This document shows positions 42,676 to 51,083 of a stretch of DNA of 64,000 nucleotides, piece after piece (the first letter of the stretch is position 1; every line of letters starts with the position of its first letter). The notes under the pieces were generated by a model. That model was not told where the DNA came from, made no database searches, and was given only the letters and a program-made list of their open reading frames with translations. The position numbers and the translations under genes were made by a program. This DNA comes from Roseimaritima ulvae (GTDB lineage Bacteria > Planctomycetota > Planctomycetia > Pirellulales > Pirellulaceae), in NCBI RefSeq assembly GCF_008065135.1, contig NZ_CP042914.1:3038001-3102000 (forward strand). Reading direction: 5' to 3'.

Positions 42676-42692
42676 TCGCAGTAGCCGATCGC

Positions 42693-43433
42693 ATGTTAAC
42701 GCACTCCCAACTGCTCCAGCTGAAACGTTGGAACACGCCCACGATCTACAACGGCTGGGAACAAATCACCCAGTCGGACGTGACCGCCGATGGCATCAAC
42801 CTGGACCCCATTACGGATTTTATGCCGCAGATGGGACCGATGGTTGGTTATGCGGTCACGCTGGTGGTGGAACCGTCCAATCAAACGCACCAGAGCAACC
42901 GCCAGGCGTGGAGTGCGTACCGCGAATACGTGGGCGCCCAACCCGGCCCAAAAATCGTCTGCGTGCAAGATCTGGATCGACCTCGCGTGATCGGTTCGTT
43001 TTGGGGCGAAGTCAACAGTAACGTGCACCGCGCCTTGGGTTGCGTGGGCACGATCACCGACGGCGCAATCCGCGACGTGGACGAGATGACCAACGCGGGC
43101 TTTAAGGCTTTGGCCAGGCGGCTGTGTGTGGGGCATGCCCACGTGATCCCCGTGCGTTGGGGAGAGTCCGTGGAGGTCTTCGGTCAAGCAATTGCACCAG
43201 GGCAGTTGGTGCATGCGGATAAACACGGTTTCTTGGCTGTGCCTGCCGCCGATGAAGCAGCGCTGTTGGATGCTGCGGTGTTTATGGACGCCAATGAATG
43301 CAACACGGTGATCGCCGCGGCACGCGAGTCGGCGGGCCACAGTACCGCCGACACGCTGGCGGCGCTCAATCAAGCCAGTCAGCAATTCGGCCAAGCCGCC
43401 CAGCGAAAATTTGGCAGCCGAGGCGAGTGGTAG
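42693..43433 (+). CDS. RraA / HMG-aldolase-like family protein
   Basis: A 246-aa soluble protein of the RraA-like superfamily, which includes RNase E inhibitors and 4-hydroxy-4-methyl-2-oxoglutarate aldolases. The diagnostic region is FWGEVNSNVHRALGCVGTITDGAIRDVDEM, matching the G-E-x5-A-x3-G-x3-DG-x2-RD pattern; the following VHADKHGFLAVPAADEAALL is also typical. The aspartate and arginine of TDGAIRD are kept, so aldolase or decarboxylase activity on a small keto-acid is possible. It starts 18 bp after the lipoprotein gene and may be co-transcribed, though no functional link is obvious. Confidence 0.87.
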   Translation: MLTHSQLLQLKRWNTPTIYNGWEQITQSDVTADGINLDPITDFMPQMGPMVGYAVTLVVEPSNQTHQSNRQAWSAYREYVGAQPGPKIVCVQDLDRPRVIGSFWGEVNSNVHRALGCVGTITDGAIRDVDEMTNAGFKALARRLCVGHAHVIPVRWGESVEVFGQAIAPGQLVHADKHGFLAVPAADEAALLDAAVFMDANECNTVIAAARESAGHSTADTLAALNQASQQFGQAAQRKFGSRGEW

Positions 43434-43436
43434 GGC

Positions 43437-43525
43437 CGTAGCCTGACTCTCCGAGTCGGGAAGTTTATTCGCGTAGCCTGATTCTCCGAGTCGGGAAGAG
43501 CATTCGCGTAGCCGGACTCTCTGAG
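43437..43525. repeat. Three CGTAGCC hairpin repeats
   Basis: Copies at 43437-43461, 43471-43496 and 43506-43525 share CGTAGCC followed by GACTC-TCC-GAGTC or close variants. The third copy is partial. Same layout as the family at 16142-16236 but with a different stem. Confidence 0.75.
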
Positions 43526-43657
43526 GGGCGCATCCTACCAGCCGCGTCAGTCGACAATGACGCGGTAACGATTCCCGCCCTATTCCCGAAGGGAATCTCA
43601 GATAATAGCCGGTGGTCAGCGCAGCGCCACCACCGGAAAGAAACGGACAAAATCGGG

Positions 43658-43992
43658 CCCCCCTCTCCCCCAAAACAAGCTTGCAAATAACAGGTTTGAT
43701 TCCAACGCTACCGCTCGTTTTCTAGGTCAGTCGACACCGCTGCAAAGGCTTGTTTTGGGGGAGAGGGGCTGGGGGTGAGGGGGCGACCGAGCAGGACAGG
43801 TGAGCCGTGTGAGAGCTGACAGACTGGCGGCAACCTAGCACGCCCACGCAGAAATCGCCTCGTGGAATTCCCCCTCACCCCCAGCCCCTCTCCCCCAAGC
43901 AAGCTCCGGAAACCAACGCGAAGAGATGGGCAGAGCTGGCTGTCTATTCGATATCCACTGCACCACCGCAAGCTTGCTTGGGGGAGAGGGGA
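43658..43992. repeat. Nested inverted-repeat complex
   Basis: Arm A (43658-43687, CTCTCCCCCAAAACAAGC) pairs with 43741-43768. GGGGCTGGGGGTGAGGGGG (43767-43783) pairs with 43870-43888. CTCTCCCCCAAGCAAGC (43886 on) pairs with 43968-43992. The three units overlap or abut, forming a chain of hairpins. No coding potential. Confidence 0.8.
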
Positions 43993-44238
43993 GCCAGATT
44001 TTCGTCGCGTCTTTTCCGGCGGTGGTCGCTGCGCTCGACCGCCGGCTATTCGCTATAACGCCTTCGGCGTACTTCGCCCAACGCTCCTCTCGCAGACCGC
44101 TGTTCTGGCAGCTAGCTTGCCAGATCGTCGACACCTCGACAAATCCTGAGCTGAGCCGCGCAAAACGCTGCGATTTACGCCGCGGCTCGCAGGATGCGCC
44201 CCTCTCTGAGTCGGGAGGGGGGCTTGGCAAAAAAATAC

Positions 44239-44290
44239 TCGACTCGGAGAGTCGAGCTACGAGAGTCGAGCTACGAGAGTCGCGCTACGA
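44239..44290. repeat. CGTAGC/TCGAGTC repeat cluster
   Basis: CTCGACTCGGAGAGTCGAG forms a perfect hairpin, followed by two tandem GCTACGAGAGTCG units. The last unit contains the stop codon of the small coiled-coil gene on the opposite strand. Confidence 0.7.
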
Positions 44291-44455
44291 TGCTTTTAGT
44301 TCGGCCGCTTCGGCTTCCAGCTTGTTGATCTCGTCTTCCAGCTCTTTGATCTCACTGGGATCGTCGGCTTGCTGCCGCGCGCCGGACAACCGCGGACGCA
44401 GACTCTGCAGCTTCTTGTTGATCACATCCAGACGCTTCTTGGCTTTCTTGTCCAT
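44285..44455 (-). CDS. Small lysine-rich coiled-coil protein (56 aa)
   Basis: The minus frame starts at ATG 44455 and reads MDKKAKKRLDVINKKLQSLR, then SGARQQADDPSEIKELEDEI and ends AELKAS with a TAG at 44285. It is a basic N-terminal helix followed by an acidic heptad-repeat helix, so a coiled-coil dimer is likely. Composition, codon pattern and length match the kind of short conserved proteins found in planctomycetes. The ribosome site (AAGAGA) is weak. It stands alone, divergent from the exopolysaccharide operon. Confidence 0.75.
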   Translation of the reverse strand: MDKKAKKRLDVINKKLQSLRPRLSGARQQADDPSEIKELEDEINKLEAEAAELKAS

Positions 44456-44755
44456 CGAGTTCTCTTGTTGAGGTTGGGTTGAGGCGAAACGGATAGTCTA
44501 AAGCCTGCTCGGTGGCTAGCACACCCGCGGCGGAATCGCTGCAATCGGTGCGATCGTTATAACGCCAACACGGTGACCGTGCGGTGGCCGATTATGCGTG
44601 AGGATTTGCCGCATTCTTGGCTTTTCGGAGCTAGCGAAGCGCTGCCGGAGCCGGCTTCGCTTAGTAGTCTAGGTAATCTAGTCGGGCACATTGATGATGC
44701 GTCATCATTCTGCCCGATGCCCCTTACCTACTCGTTCGATTCCGGAGAACCAGCA
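44456..44755 (+). other. Upstream region of the exopolysaccharide operon
   Basis: 300 bp between the small coiled-coil gene and the first operon gene. It contains the dyad at 44683-44716 and should hold the operon promoter. The Wzz frame is open through part of it, but coding there is doubtful. Confidence 0.5.
44683..44716. promoter_or_regulatory. 34-bp dyad upstream of the exopolysaccharide operon
   Basis: CGGGCA (44683-44688) and TGCCCG (44711-44716) enclose TTGATGATGCGTCATCATT, itself a near-palindrome. It lies about 40 bp before the chosen start of the first gene. It could be a repressor operator or an RNA hairpin controlling translation. Confidence 0.5.
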
Positions 44756-46369
44756 GTGGCATCTGCGACCGAAAAATGGGCGACGCTGACTCCAGCCGAT
44801 TTTGTCGGTGCGATGCGTCGCCGCATGAAATCCGTATTGCTTACGGCCATGGCGGTCACGGCCGTGGTTGCCGCGGTGTTGCTGCTGTGGCCAAACCGAT
44901 ACATCAGCGAGGGCATGCTGTTCGTCCGCTTGGGCCGCGGTTCGGTGGCACTCGACCCCACCACCACCGCGTCGACAACCGTGTCGATGCAGGAAAGCCG
45001 GATTGCCGAAGTGGCCAGCGTGCGGGAGATGATGGCCAGTCGAGCGATCGCCGAGCGGATCGTCGAACGGGTGGGTAGCGATGAAATCACACGTCCGCGA
45101 ACCCGCACCTTGGCGGCTTTGAAAAACATCAGCGGTTGGCTGCCGAGCCTACCCGGCGGCGGCGGTGAATTGACCGAAGAGCAATACGCGGCGGCGATCA
45201 AACGCGAAGATGCGATTCGTACTGTGCGGCGAAACCTCAGCGTGACCATCCCACGGAATGCGTACAACGTGATGGTCGAAGCGCGTTTCGGCGATCCCGT
45301 GTTGGCTCGCGATGTGGTCCAAGCGGCTATGGAAGAATACAGCAAGTACCACGTCGAAGCTCACAGCGCAACCGGTTCGCTGGCGTTTTTTGAACAACAA
45401 CATCAACACGCGCTCGAGCACGCCCATGCGGCCCAGCAGGCGCTCCGCGATGCCAAAAATCGGATGGGACTGTTGTCCGCGCCGGCTGCCGAGGCGTCGC
45501 TGCAAACGCGGATCTCGAAATTGGAAATCGATCGCGACCAAACCCTGGCGGAACTGAGCGCGGCGGAAAGTGAAGTCGCGGCGCTGAACGAACAACTGGC
45601 CCTGCTGAGCGAATGGGTGCCCACGGAAAAAACCAAAGGCGTCGCCAACGGGGCCAGTGATGGGATGCGACAAGCGTTATACGCTCTAGAAATTAAAGAA
45701 CGCGAGGCTCTGTCAACGCTCAGCCCCGACCACCCCAGGGTGCGGGCCCTGCAAGAACAGGTTGCCGAGTCGGCAGAGATTTTGGCGCAGCAAGCCTCTG
45801 AACGACCTCTGACCGTCGAAGCCCTCAATCCGATTCGGCAAAATCTGGATGCGGCCGCGCGGGCTGGGGCTGGACGCGTCGCCGGTTTGCAGGCCAAACG
45901 CGATTCGATCGACGCCAACCTGACGCAAGCCCGCAAAACGCTGCAGCAATTGAATCGCGACGCCGTAGAATTGTCCGAGTTGACTCGGGCGGCCGAAGTT
46001 GCCGAAGCGAACTACATCAAGCACGCCAACAGCTTGGAACAGGCTCGCGTGGTGGGCGCTCTGGATCGCCAACAGTTGAGCGATGTGTCGGTCATCCAAC
46101 CCGCTCCGCTGATCCTCAAAAAGATCGGACCGCCGCGAACATTGTTGCTGCTGATCGGGGGCCTGCTGGGATTGTGCCTGGGGACCTTGCAGGCTCTGCT
46201 GCGAGACGGGGGATCGCAAACGCAGGAACGACTGTCTGTAGCGGAGATGCCTCAGAGCGGAAGGACACCCGCACGCACAACGCCGCCCGCGCCGCACCCT
46301 CGCCGTCGTGAAACCGACGCTCCGCAAACCGCGGACGAACAAACCTACAGCGCTTCCCTGCCGCGTTAA
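44756..46369 (+). CDS. Wzz/GNVR-type polysaccharide chain-length and export protein
   Basis: A 537-aa inner-membrane protein. Residues ~1-65 form the Wzz N-terminus (LTPADFVGAMRRRMKSVLLTAMAVTAVVAAVLLLWPNRYISEGMLFVRL) with the first membrane helix. A long periplasmic coiled coil occupies ~190-430 (ALEHAHAAQQALRDAKNRMGLL, ELSAAESEVAALNEQLALL). The GNVR-like motif ANYIKHANSLEQARVV precedes the second helix (TLLLLIGGLLGLCLGTL). No tyrosine-kinase domain is attached. GTG 44756 is chosen: GGAG lies 8 bases upstream and the dyad at 44683-44716 would sit before it. ATG 44717 and GTG/ATG further upstream are alternatives. First gene of the operon. Confidence 0.85.
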   Translation: MASATEKWATLTPADFVGAMRRRMKSVLLTAMAVTAVVAAVLLLWPNRYISEGMLFVRLGRGSVALDPTTTASTTVSMQESRIAEVASVREMMASRAIAERIVERVGSDEITRPRTRTLAALKNISGWLPSLPGGGGELTEEQYAAAIKREDAIRTVRRNLSVTIPRNAYNVMVEARFGDPVLARDVVQAAMEEYSKYHVEAHSATGSLAFFEQQHQHALEHAHAAQQALRDAKNRMGLLSAPAAEASLQTRISKLEIDRDQTLAELSAAESEVAALNEQLALLSEWVPTEKTKGVANGASDGMRQALYALEIKEREALSTLSPDHPRVRALQEQVAESAEILAQQASERPLTVEALNPIRQNLDAAARAGAGRVAGLQAKRDSIDANLTQARKTLQQLNRDAVELSELTRAAEVAEANYIKHANSLEQARVVGALDRQQLSDVSVIQPAPLILKKIGPPRTLLLLIGGLLGLCLGTLQALLRDGGSQTQERLSVAEMPQSGRTPARTTPPAPHPRRRETDAPQTADEQTYSASLPR

Positions 46370-46412
46370 TATTTCAATCAAATTTTGGGAATTAAGAAAA
46401 CGAACGCGTTCT

Positions 46413-47495
46413 ATGGGCGAATGGTACCATCGCATCGCTGACCTGTTGTCGGGAACCCGTTCCGGCGACCTGGGCTTGCTGAGTAAAACGCAGTTGGCTC
46501 GTGAATTAAACCGGGAACGGCTGCGAGCGGTCCGCCGTGAGTTGCCGTTCTGCCTGCTGTTGATCCGCCTGTCAGGCCGGCAAACCAAACGTCACGACCG
46601 GCGACAGCTGTCCCGCTTGCTGCAGCGTGCGATGCGCAAGACCGACGTTAAGGGGCAGTTGGACCATGATGCGATTGGCGTGTTACTGGTCGATACAGCG
46701 GAGCCCGGTGGACGCTCGGCAGCGGAACGCCTGGAAGGGCTATTGGCCACATTGGGACTGCGAGCCGAATTGGATGTGCGTCAGTTCGATGCCGCTGGCT
46801 TCCCACGCTCGGACGATTTCGACGACTGGGACGCTCCCTCCACATCGGATTCGCCGCCGCGAGCCCAGATGCCGCCGGTGCCCGGTTCCAATGCGGCTGC
46901 GGAAGCGGTCAAACGCGGTATCGATATCGCCGGAGCCATCGTGGGTTTGGTATTGGCGGCCCCTGTGATTGTTCTAGCGGCAATCGCGATTCGCACCACC
47001 AGTCCCGGTCCCGCACTTTTTGGGCAGCGACGTGAAGGGCGTTACGGGCGTCCCTTCACGATCTACAAATTGCGGACCATGGTCGTCGACGCGGAACAAC
47101 AGCTCGACGCCATCCGTTCTCACAGCGAACGCGATGGACCGGCTTTTAAGATGAGCAACGATCCTCGCGTCACACGTTTGGGCCGCTGGTTACGTTCCAC
47201 TTGTCTGGACGAATTGCCCCAGTTGTGGAATGTCCTGCGTGGCGACATGTCGTTGGTCGGCCCGAGGCCGCTGCCGATCGAGGAAAGTCGTGCCTGTCAG
47301 ACCTGGCAGCGACGTCGCTTGGATATCCGTCCCGGTTTAACCTGTGTCTGGCAGATCGACAAACGCCGCGCCGAAAACTTTGACCACTGGATGCGGATGG
47401 ATCTCAACTATGTGGATGGCCGTAGCCTGTGGCAGGATTTCAGTTTACTGGCTCGAACGGTATCGGTGCCCCTGCAGCGTCGAGGAGGCGAGTAG
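46413..47495 (+). CDS. Exopolysaccharide initiating sugar transferase with degenerate GGDEF-like N-terminus
   Basis: A 360-aa membrane enzyme that should transfer the first sugar-phosphate to undecaprenyl phosphate. The catalytic domain (residues ~165-355) has one membrane helix (GIDIAGAIVGLVLAAPVIVLAAIAI), then TSPGPALFGQRREGRYGRPFTIYKLRTM, LPQLWNVLRGDMSLVGPRPLP and RPGLTCVWQ, all standard for the bacterial sugar transferase family. Residues ~18-118 resemble a GGDEF fold (LLSKTQLARELNRERLRAVRRELPFCLLLIRL, DHDAIGVLLVDT, AERLEGLLATLG) but the GGDEF signature is absent. Start ATG 46413. The flippase gene follows immediately. Confidence 0.92.
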   Translation: MGEWYHRIADLLSGTRSGDLGLLSKTQLARELNRERLRAVRRELPFCLLLIRLSGRQTKRHDRRQLSRLLQRAMRKTDVKGQLDHDAIGVLLVDTAEPGGRSAAERLEGLLATLGLRAELDVRQFDAAGFPRSDDFDDWDAPSTSDSPPRAQMPPVPGSNAAAEAVKRGIDIAGAIVGLVLAAPVIVLAAIAIRTTSPGPALFGQRREGRYGRPFTIYKLRTMVVDAEQQLDAIRSHSERDGPAFKMSNDPRVTRLGRWLRSTCLDELPQLWNVLRGDMSLVGPRPLPIEESRACQTWQRRRLDIRPGLTCVWQIDKRRAENFDHWMRMDLNYVDGRSLWQDFSLLARTVSVPLQRRGGE

Positions 47496-48848
47496 GTGGC
47501 CGGCATCACTCGGACCGCGCGCCATCCGCTTGCCGAACCTCGGGAGCATCCGCCACAGCGCAGCGGTGGTCTGGGCGGTCTGTTGTCGGTCAGCGGCACC
47601 TTTCTAACTAGTTTTATGCTGTTCGGCTGGTTTGCCGTCCAGGGCATCGTGCTGGCTCGCATGCTTGGGCCCGAGGGCCGCGGCGGGTTTGCAGCCACGA
47701 TCGCCTACCCTCAGATGCTGTTGTATCTGGGGCTGTTGGGTGCGGCCGACTTATTCGCTCGTCGCGCCGCTAGGTGGCAGAGCAATGATGCGCCGTTGCG
47801 ACGCGCAGCGCTGCGGTATGGCGGCCTGACCGGCACGCTGACGATGCTGGCCAGTGGGCTGCTGATCCTGATCGCGATGCCGGAGGACAAACGTTCGTTG
47901 ATTCCCCTGGCGTTGTTGGTCGCGGCCACGTTGCCCTTTCAACATGTGCGGTTGGCGGTGCAAGCCGTGGATCACGGTTGCGGCCGTTTGAATCGCTATA
48001 ACGCGTCACGCTTGCTGGCGGCGGCCGCCCCGCCGTTTGCCCTAGCGGTCGCCTGGGTGGCGGGCCTGCGAAGCTTGCAGGGGGCGGTGTATGTGTACGC
48101 CGCCGCGATGTTCGTCAGTGTGGGCCTGGTGCATTGGGGCATGCGGCAATCCTGGTGGGGCGAGGCTTCGCCTTCGACACGAACCGCGCTGCGGGAAGGA
48201 CGCGGCTTTGCCGGTTCACAAGTGGTCGCTGAATTGCTCGATCGCGCAGATGTGGGCTTGATCCTGTGGCTGGGAACGCTGTTGGAACAGGGGTTCTACG
48301 CCGCCGCGGTGCCCATCGCCGGCACGATGGCGATTGTGCCCATGGCCGTGGCGACCTATACGTTCCGCCATGGCGCGGTAGGCCAACGCCCCTTCACCAC
48401 TCGGCAAGCGACCGTCAAGCTGGGCGTGTTGAGCCTTGCCCAATTGATCAGCGGTTTGGCCCTAGCGGCGGTCCTGCCCGTTGTCATTCCCCTGCTGTAC
48501 GGCCCCGATTTCGCTCCCGCCGTCGTGTTTGTCTGGTGGTTATTGCCGGCGGCTGCCCTGCGGGGCGTGGTGATCGCCGTCGATGGATACCTCCGCGGTC
48601 GCAATCGTTCGCGACCGGGGATCGTGGCCCGCGTGATCGCTTTGTTGGTGCTGTTGGGTTGCAGTGCCGGACTGTATTCGCAGTGGGGCGTGTACGCCAT
48701 TCCGTTCTCGCTGGGCATCGCCCAAGCCGTCGCCACGTTGCTGGTGGTGGTCGCCATGTACGGCGAAGTTGGCCAGCGAGACGAGGCGGATCTGCACGAC
48801 GCGGCGGATCAGAAGGACGTTAATGTCAGGGAGGCGACGGATGATTGA
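47496..48848 (+). CDS. Polysaccharide flippase (Wzx/MATE-like)
   Basis: A 450-aa protein with about 12 membrane helices, of the oligosaccharide flippase type. It begins near the membrane with LLSVSGTFLTSFMLFGWFAVQGIVLARMLGPEGRGGFAATIAYPQML, the family's typical opening. It should move lipid-linked repeat units across the inner membrane. The start is GTG 47496, directly after the sugar transferase stop; the end overlaps the next gene by 8 bp. The C-terminal 30 residues are hydrophilic and acidic. Confidence 0.88.
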   Translation: MAGITRTARHPLAEPREHPPQRSGGLGGLLSVSGTFLTSFMLFGWFAVQGIVLARMLGPEGRGGFAATIAYPQMLLYLGLLGAADLFARRAARWQSNDAPLRRAALRYGGLTGTLTMLASGLLILIAMPEDKRSLIPLALLVAATLPFQHVRLAVQAVDHGCGRLNRYNASRLLAAAAPPFALAVAWVAGLRSLQGAVYVYAAAMFVSVGLVHWGMRQSWWGEASPSTRTALREGRGFAGSQVVAELLDRADVGLILWLGTLLEQGFYAAAVPIAGTMAIVPMAVATYTFRHGAVGQRPFTTRQATVKLGVLSLAQLISGLALAAVLPVVIPLLYGPDFAPAVVFVWWLLPAAALRGVVIAVDGYLRGRNRSRPGIVARVIALLVLLGCSAGLYSQWGVYAIPFSLGIAQAVATLLVVVAMYGEVGQRDEADLHDAADQKDVNVREATDD

Positions 48849-50058
48849 TTGTCTACAACCGGGTGATGCCTCGCCGATCAGCGAACAACGGCCCGCACCG
48901 CTGGACTGCCGGGTTGTGCTGTTGACGCACTATATTCCGCTGTACCAGGTGCGGGTGTTTCAACAGATCGCCGCGGCGGTACGCGATTTTCATGTGTTGC
49001 TGTCGACCCCCTTGGAACCCAACCGCAACTTCGAACCCGACTGGGGTGGGCTGGATTGCCGCGTGCAAAAGAATCTGACGCTACGGCGGCGCTGGATCGA
49101 TCGTGGCAGCGGGTTTCAGGACCAGCTGTATGTGCATTTGCCCTATGACACGCTTGCTCAATTGCGGCGTTTGAATCCGGACGTGGTGTTGTCGCTGGAG
49201 TTGGGGGCTCGCTCGATGGCCGCCGCCTTGCATCGTAAACTTCACCGCCGTTCGCGGTTGGTGTTGTGTACCTACATGAGTCAGCACACCGAACGCAGTC
49301 GTGGTTGGGCTCGGCGAATGATCCGCCGACCCCTGCTGCGGTCCGCCGACGCGGTGACCTATAACGGCCCCAGTTGCCAGTCTTACCTGCGATCTCAGGG
49401 CGTGCCGGAGCCGCGGTTGTTTCACCTGCCCTATGCCGCCGATGATCGCACGATGTATCGAGGACCGCTCGAGCGTGACGAGCGGCGCGTGCGGCCACTA
49501 TTGGTGTCGGTTGGTCAGTTGAGTGAACGCAAGGGGCTGTTGCCGTTGGTCGAACAGTTGTCGCGTTATGCTTCGCGCCGTCCGCAACAGCGCATCGAAT
49601 TGCTGCTCGCCGGGGAAGGGCCGCTGCGTGACGCGATCGCCAATGTTGCTCGGCCCGCCAATTTCATACTCGAGATGCCGGGTAACGTGCCCGCCGCAAA
49701 GCTGGCCGAACGGATGGCCAGCAGAGGCGTCGCGGTGCTGCCCACGTTGGCCGACGAATGGCTGCTGGTTGTCAATGAAGCGATGCAGGCCGGGTTGCCG
49801 GTGATCGGCAGCCGCTATGCCCAAGCCGTGGAAACGCTGGTCGAACAAGGCGTCAACGGTTGGCGATACGATCCCCTGCAGCCGGCTTCGTTGGATGCGG
49901 TATTGGACCAATATTTCGCCGCCGACGATCAACAGCTGGCAGCCATGCGGGACGCCGCCCGAAAACGGGTCGCCAGCCGGACTCCGGCCTGGGCGGCCAG
50001 GGGTGCGATCGAAGCGATTCGGTACGTGCAGCAGAATTTCCAAGGAGCACGCGAATGA
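48841..50058 (+). CDS. Glycosyltransferase family 4
   Basis: A 405-aa GT-B-fold glycosyltransferase. N-terminal half: VVLLTHYIPLYQVRVFQQIAAAV, LRRLNPDVVLSLELG. C-terminal half (nucleotide-sugar site): LLVSVGQLSERKGLLPLVEQLSRY, IELLLAGEGPLRDAIANV, and the family motif EWLLVVNEAMQAGLPVIGSRYAQAVETLVEQGVNGW with the expected E-x7-E spacing approximated (DEWLLVVNEAMQ). Start ATG 48841 (MIDCLQPGD) lies inside the end of the flippase gene. It should add a sugar to the lipid-linked exopolysaccharide unit; donor unknown. Confidence 0.9.
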   Translation: MIDCLQPGDASPISEQRPAPLDCRVVLLTHYIPLYQVRVFQQIAAAVRDFHVLLSTPLEPNRNFEPDWGGLDCRVQKNLTLRRRWIDRGSGFQDQLYVHLPYDTLAQLRRLNPDVVLSLELGARSMAAALHRKLHRRSRLVLCTYMSQHTERSRGWARRMIRRPLLRSADAVTYNGPSCQSYLRSQGVPEPRLFHLPYAADDRTMYRGPLERDERRVRPLLVSVGQLSERKGLLPLVEQLSRYASRRPQQRIELLLAGEGPLRDAIANVARPANFILEMPGNVPAAKLAERMASRGVAVLPTLADEWLLVVNEAMQAGLPVIGSRYAQAVETLVEQGVNGWRYDPLQPASLDAVLDQYFAADDQQLAAMRDAARKRVASRTPAWAARGAIEAIRYVQQNFQGARE

Positions 50059-51083
50059 CCCGGCTGATCGCCAGTTTATCGATGGACCTGGACAACCAGT
50101 GGGCGTACCTGCGAGCGGCGGGGCGTCCGCAGTGGGCGCAGTCGCCCTGTTATTTCAGCAAAGTGATTCCGCGGATCGTCGAACTGCTCAACCAAGTCGA
50201 CCTGCCGCTGACTGTGTTTCTGGTCGGACGCGATCTGGAAGCGGGCGCCAGTGTGGCGGCGATTGAGCGGTTCGTCGATCTGAAAGAGCACGAGTTCTGC
50301 AATCATTCCTACAACCACGACCCCTGGTTGCATACGCTTCGCCGCGACGAAATTGAACACGAAATCGATCGCACTTCGGCATTGATCCAGCAGCGTTTCG
50401 GGCAGTCGCCGTTGGGGTTTCGCGGACCCGGGTTCAGCTGTCCCGAATCGGTGTTGTCGATCCTGGCGGAACGATCGTTTGAGTACGATGCCTCGCTGTT
50501 TCCCACTTCGATGGCACCCCTGGCCCGCGCCTACTACATGCTGAAGACTGGCTTGCGGGGCGAAGACCGACAGCGAGCCAGCCAGTTGTATGGAACCTGG
50601 CGCTCGATGAGGCAGCCCAACCGGCCCTTCCTGCGAGAGCTAACGCAAGGCGGAAGCGACCCGCAACACGACCATCCAGATCAGCGGTTGTGGGAAGTTC
50701 CCGTGACGGTCATGCCGCTGACCCGCACGCCAATCCATTTCAGTTACCTGACGTACCTGGCCAGTTTTTCTACTCTGGCCGCCAAGACCTATTTCCGCAC
50801 CGCCCTGCATACTTGTCAGTTGACCGGCACCGCGCCGTCGTTGCTGCTGCATCCACCGGATTTTATGGGCCGCGAAGACGACACGGCGATGGACTTTTTC
50901 CCGGCCATGCAGATGCCGGTCGAAAAGAAACTGGCGATCGTTCGCTGGGCGCTGCAGCAGTTCCAGTTCCGCTTTGAGGTGCGAACAATGGCAGACCAAG
51001 TTGCATCGCTGGCCGGCACCGCGGGACCTCAACACGCCGCCGACGCCAGCGCCGCCGTCCAAGTTGTAGGATCCGAGTCATGA
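50055..51083 (+). CDS. Polysaccharide deacetylase (NodB-like)
   Basis: A 342-aa protein with a NodB homology domain at residues ~5-170. The expected motifs are present: SMDLDNQW (catalytic/metal aspartates), LTVFLVGRDLE, EFCNHSYNHD (metal-binding H-x3-H) and LGFRGPGFS (R-x-P-x-G-like). It has no signal peptide, so it should act in the cytosol on a lipid-linked sugar or a polysaccharide precursor. The ATG 50055 overlaps the stop of the previous gene (ATGA), with AAGGAG just upstream. The C-terminal ~50 residues are alanine-rich. Confidence 0.9.
   Translation: MTRLIASLSMDLDNQWAYLRAAGRPQWAQSPCYFSKVIPRIVELLNQVDLPLTVFLVGRDLEAGASVAAIERFVDLKEHEFCNHSYNHDPWLHTLRRDEIEHEIDRTSALIQQRFGQSPLGFRGPGFSCPESVLSILAERSFEYDASLFPTSMAPLARAYYMLKTGLRGEDRQRASQLYGTWRSMRQPNRPFLRELTQGGSDPQHDHPDQRLWEVPVTVMPLTRTPIHFSYLTYLASFSTLAAKTYFRTALHTCQLTGTAPSLLLHPPDFMGREDDTAMDFFPAMQMPVEKKLAIVRWALQQFQFRFEVRTMADQVASLAGTAGPQHAADASAAVQVVGSES

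Larger units (their letters stand above)
43434..44284. other. Repeat-rich intergenic region, no gene
   Basis: About 850 bp with no supportable gene. It is packed with repeats: three CGTAGCC hairpins (43437-43525), an inverted-repeat complex built on CTCTCCCCCAA (43658-43992), and CGTAGC/TCGAGTC units (44239-44290) that touch the 3' end of the small coiled-coil gene. Confidence 0.7.

Noticed and set aside
44573-44755. N-terminal extension of the Wzz-like protein
   Set aside because: The stretch contains a regulatory-looking dyad, has no homology to Wzz N-termini, and a GTG with a proper ribosome site follows.
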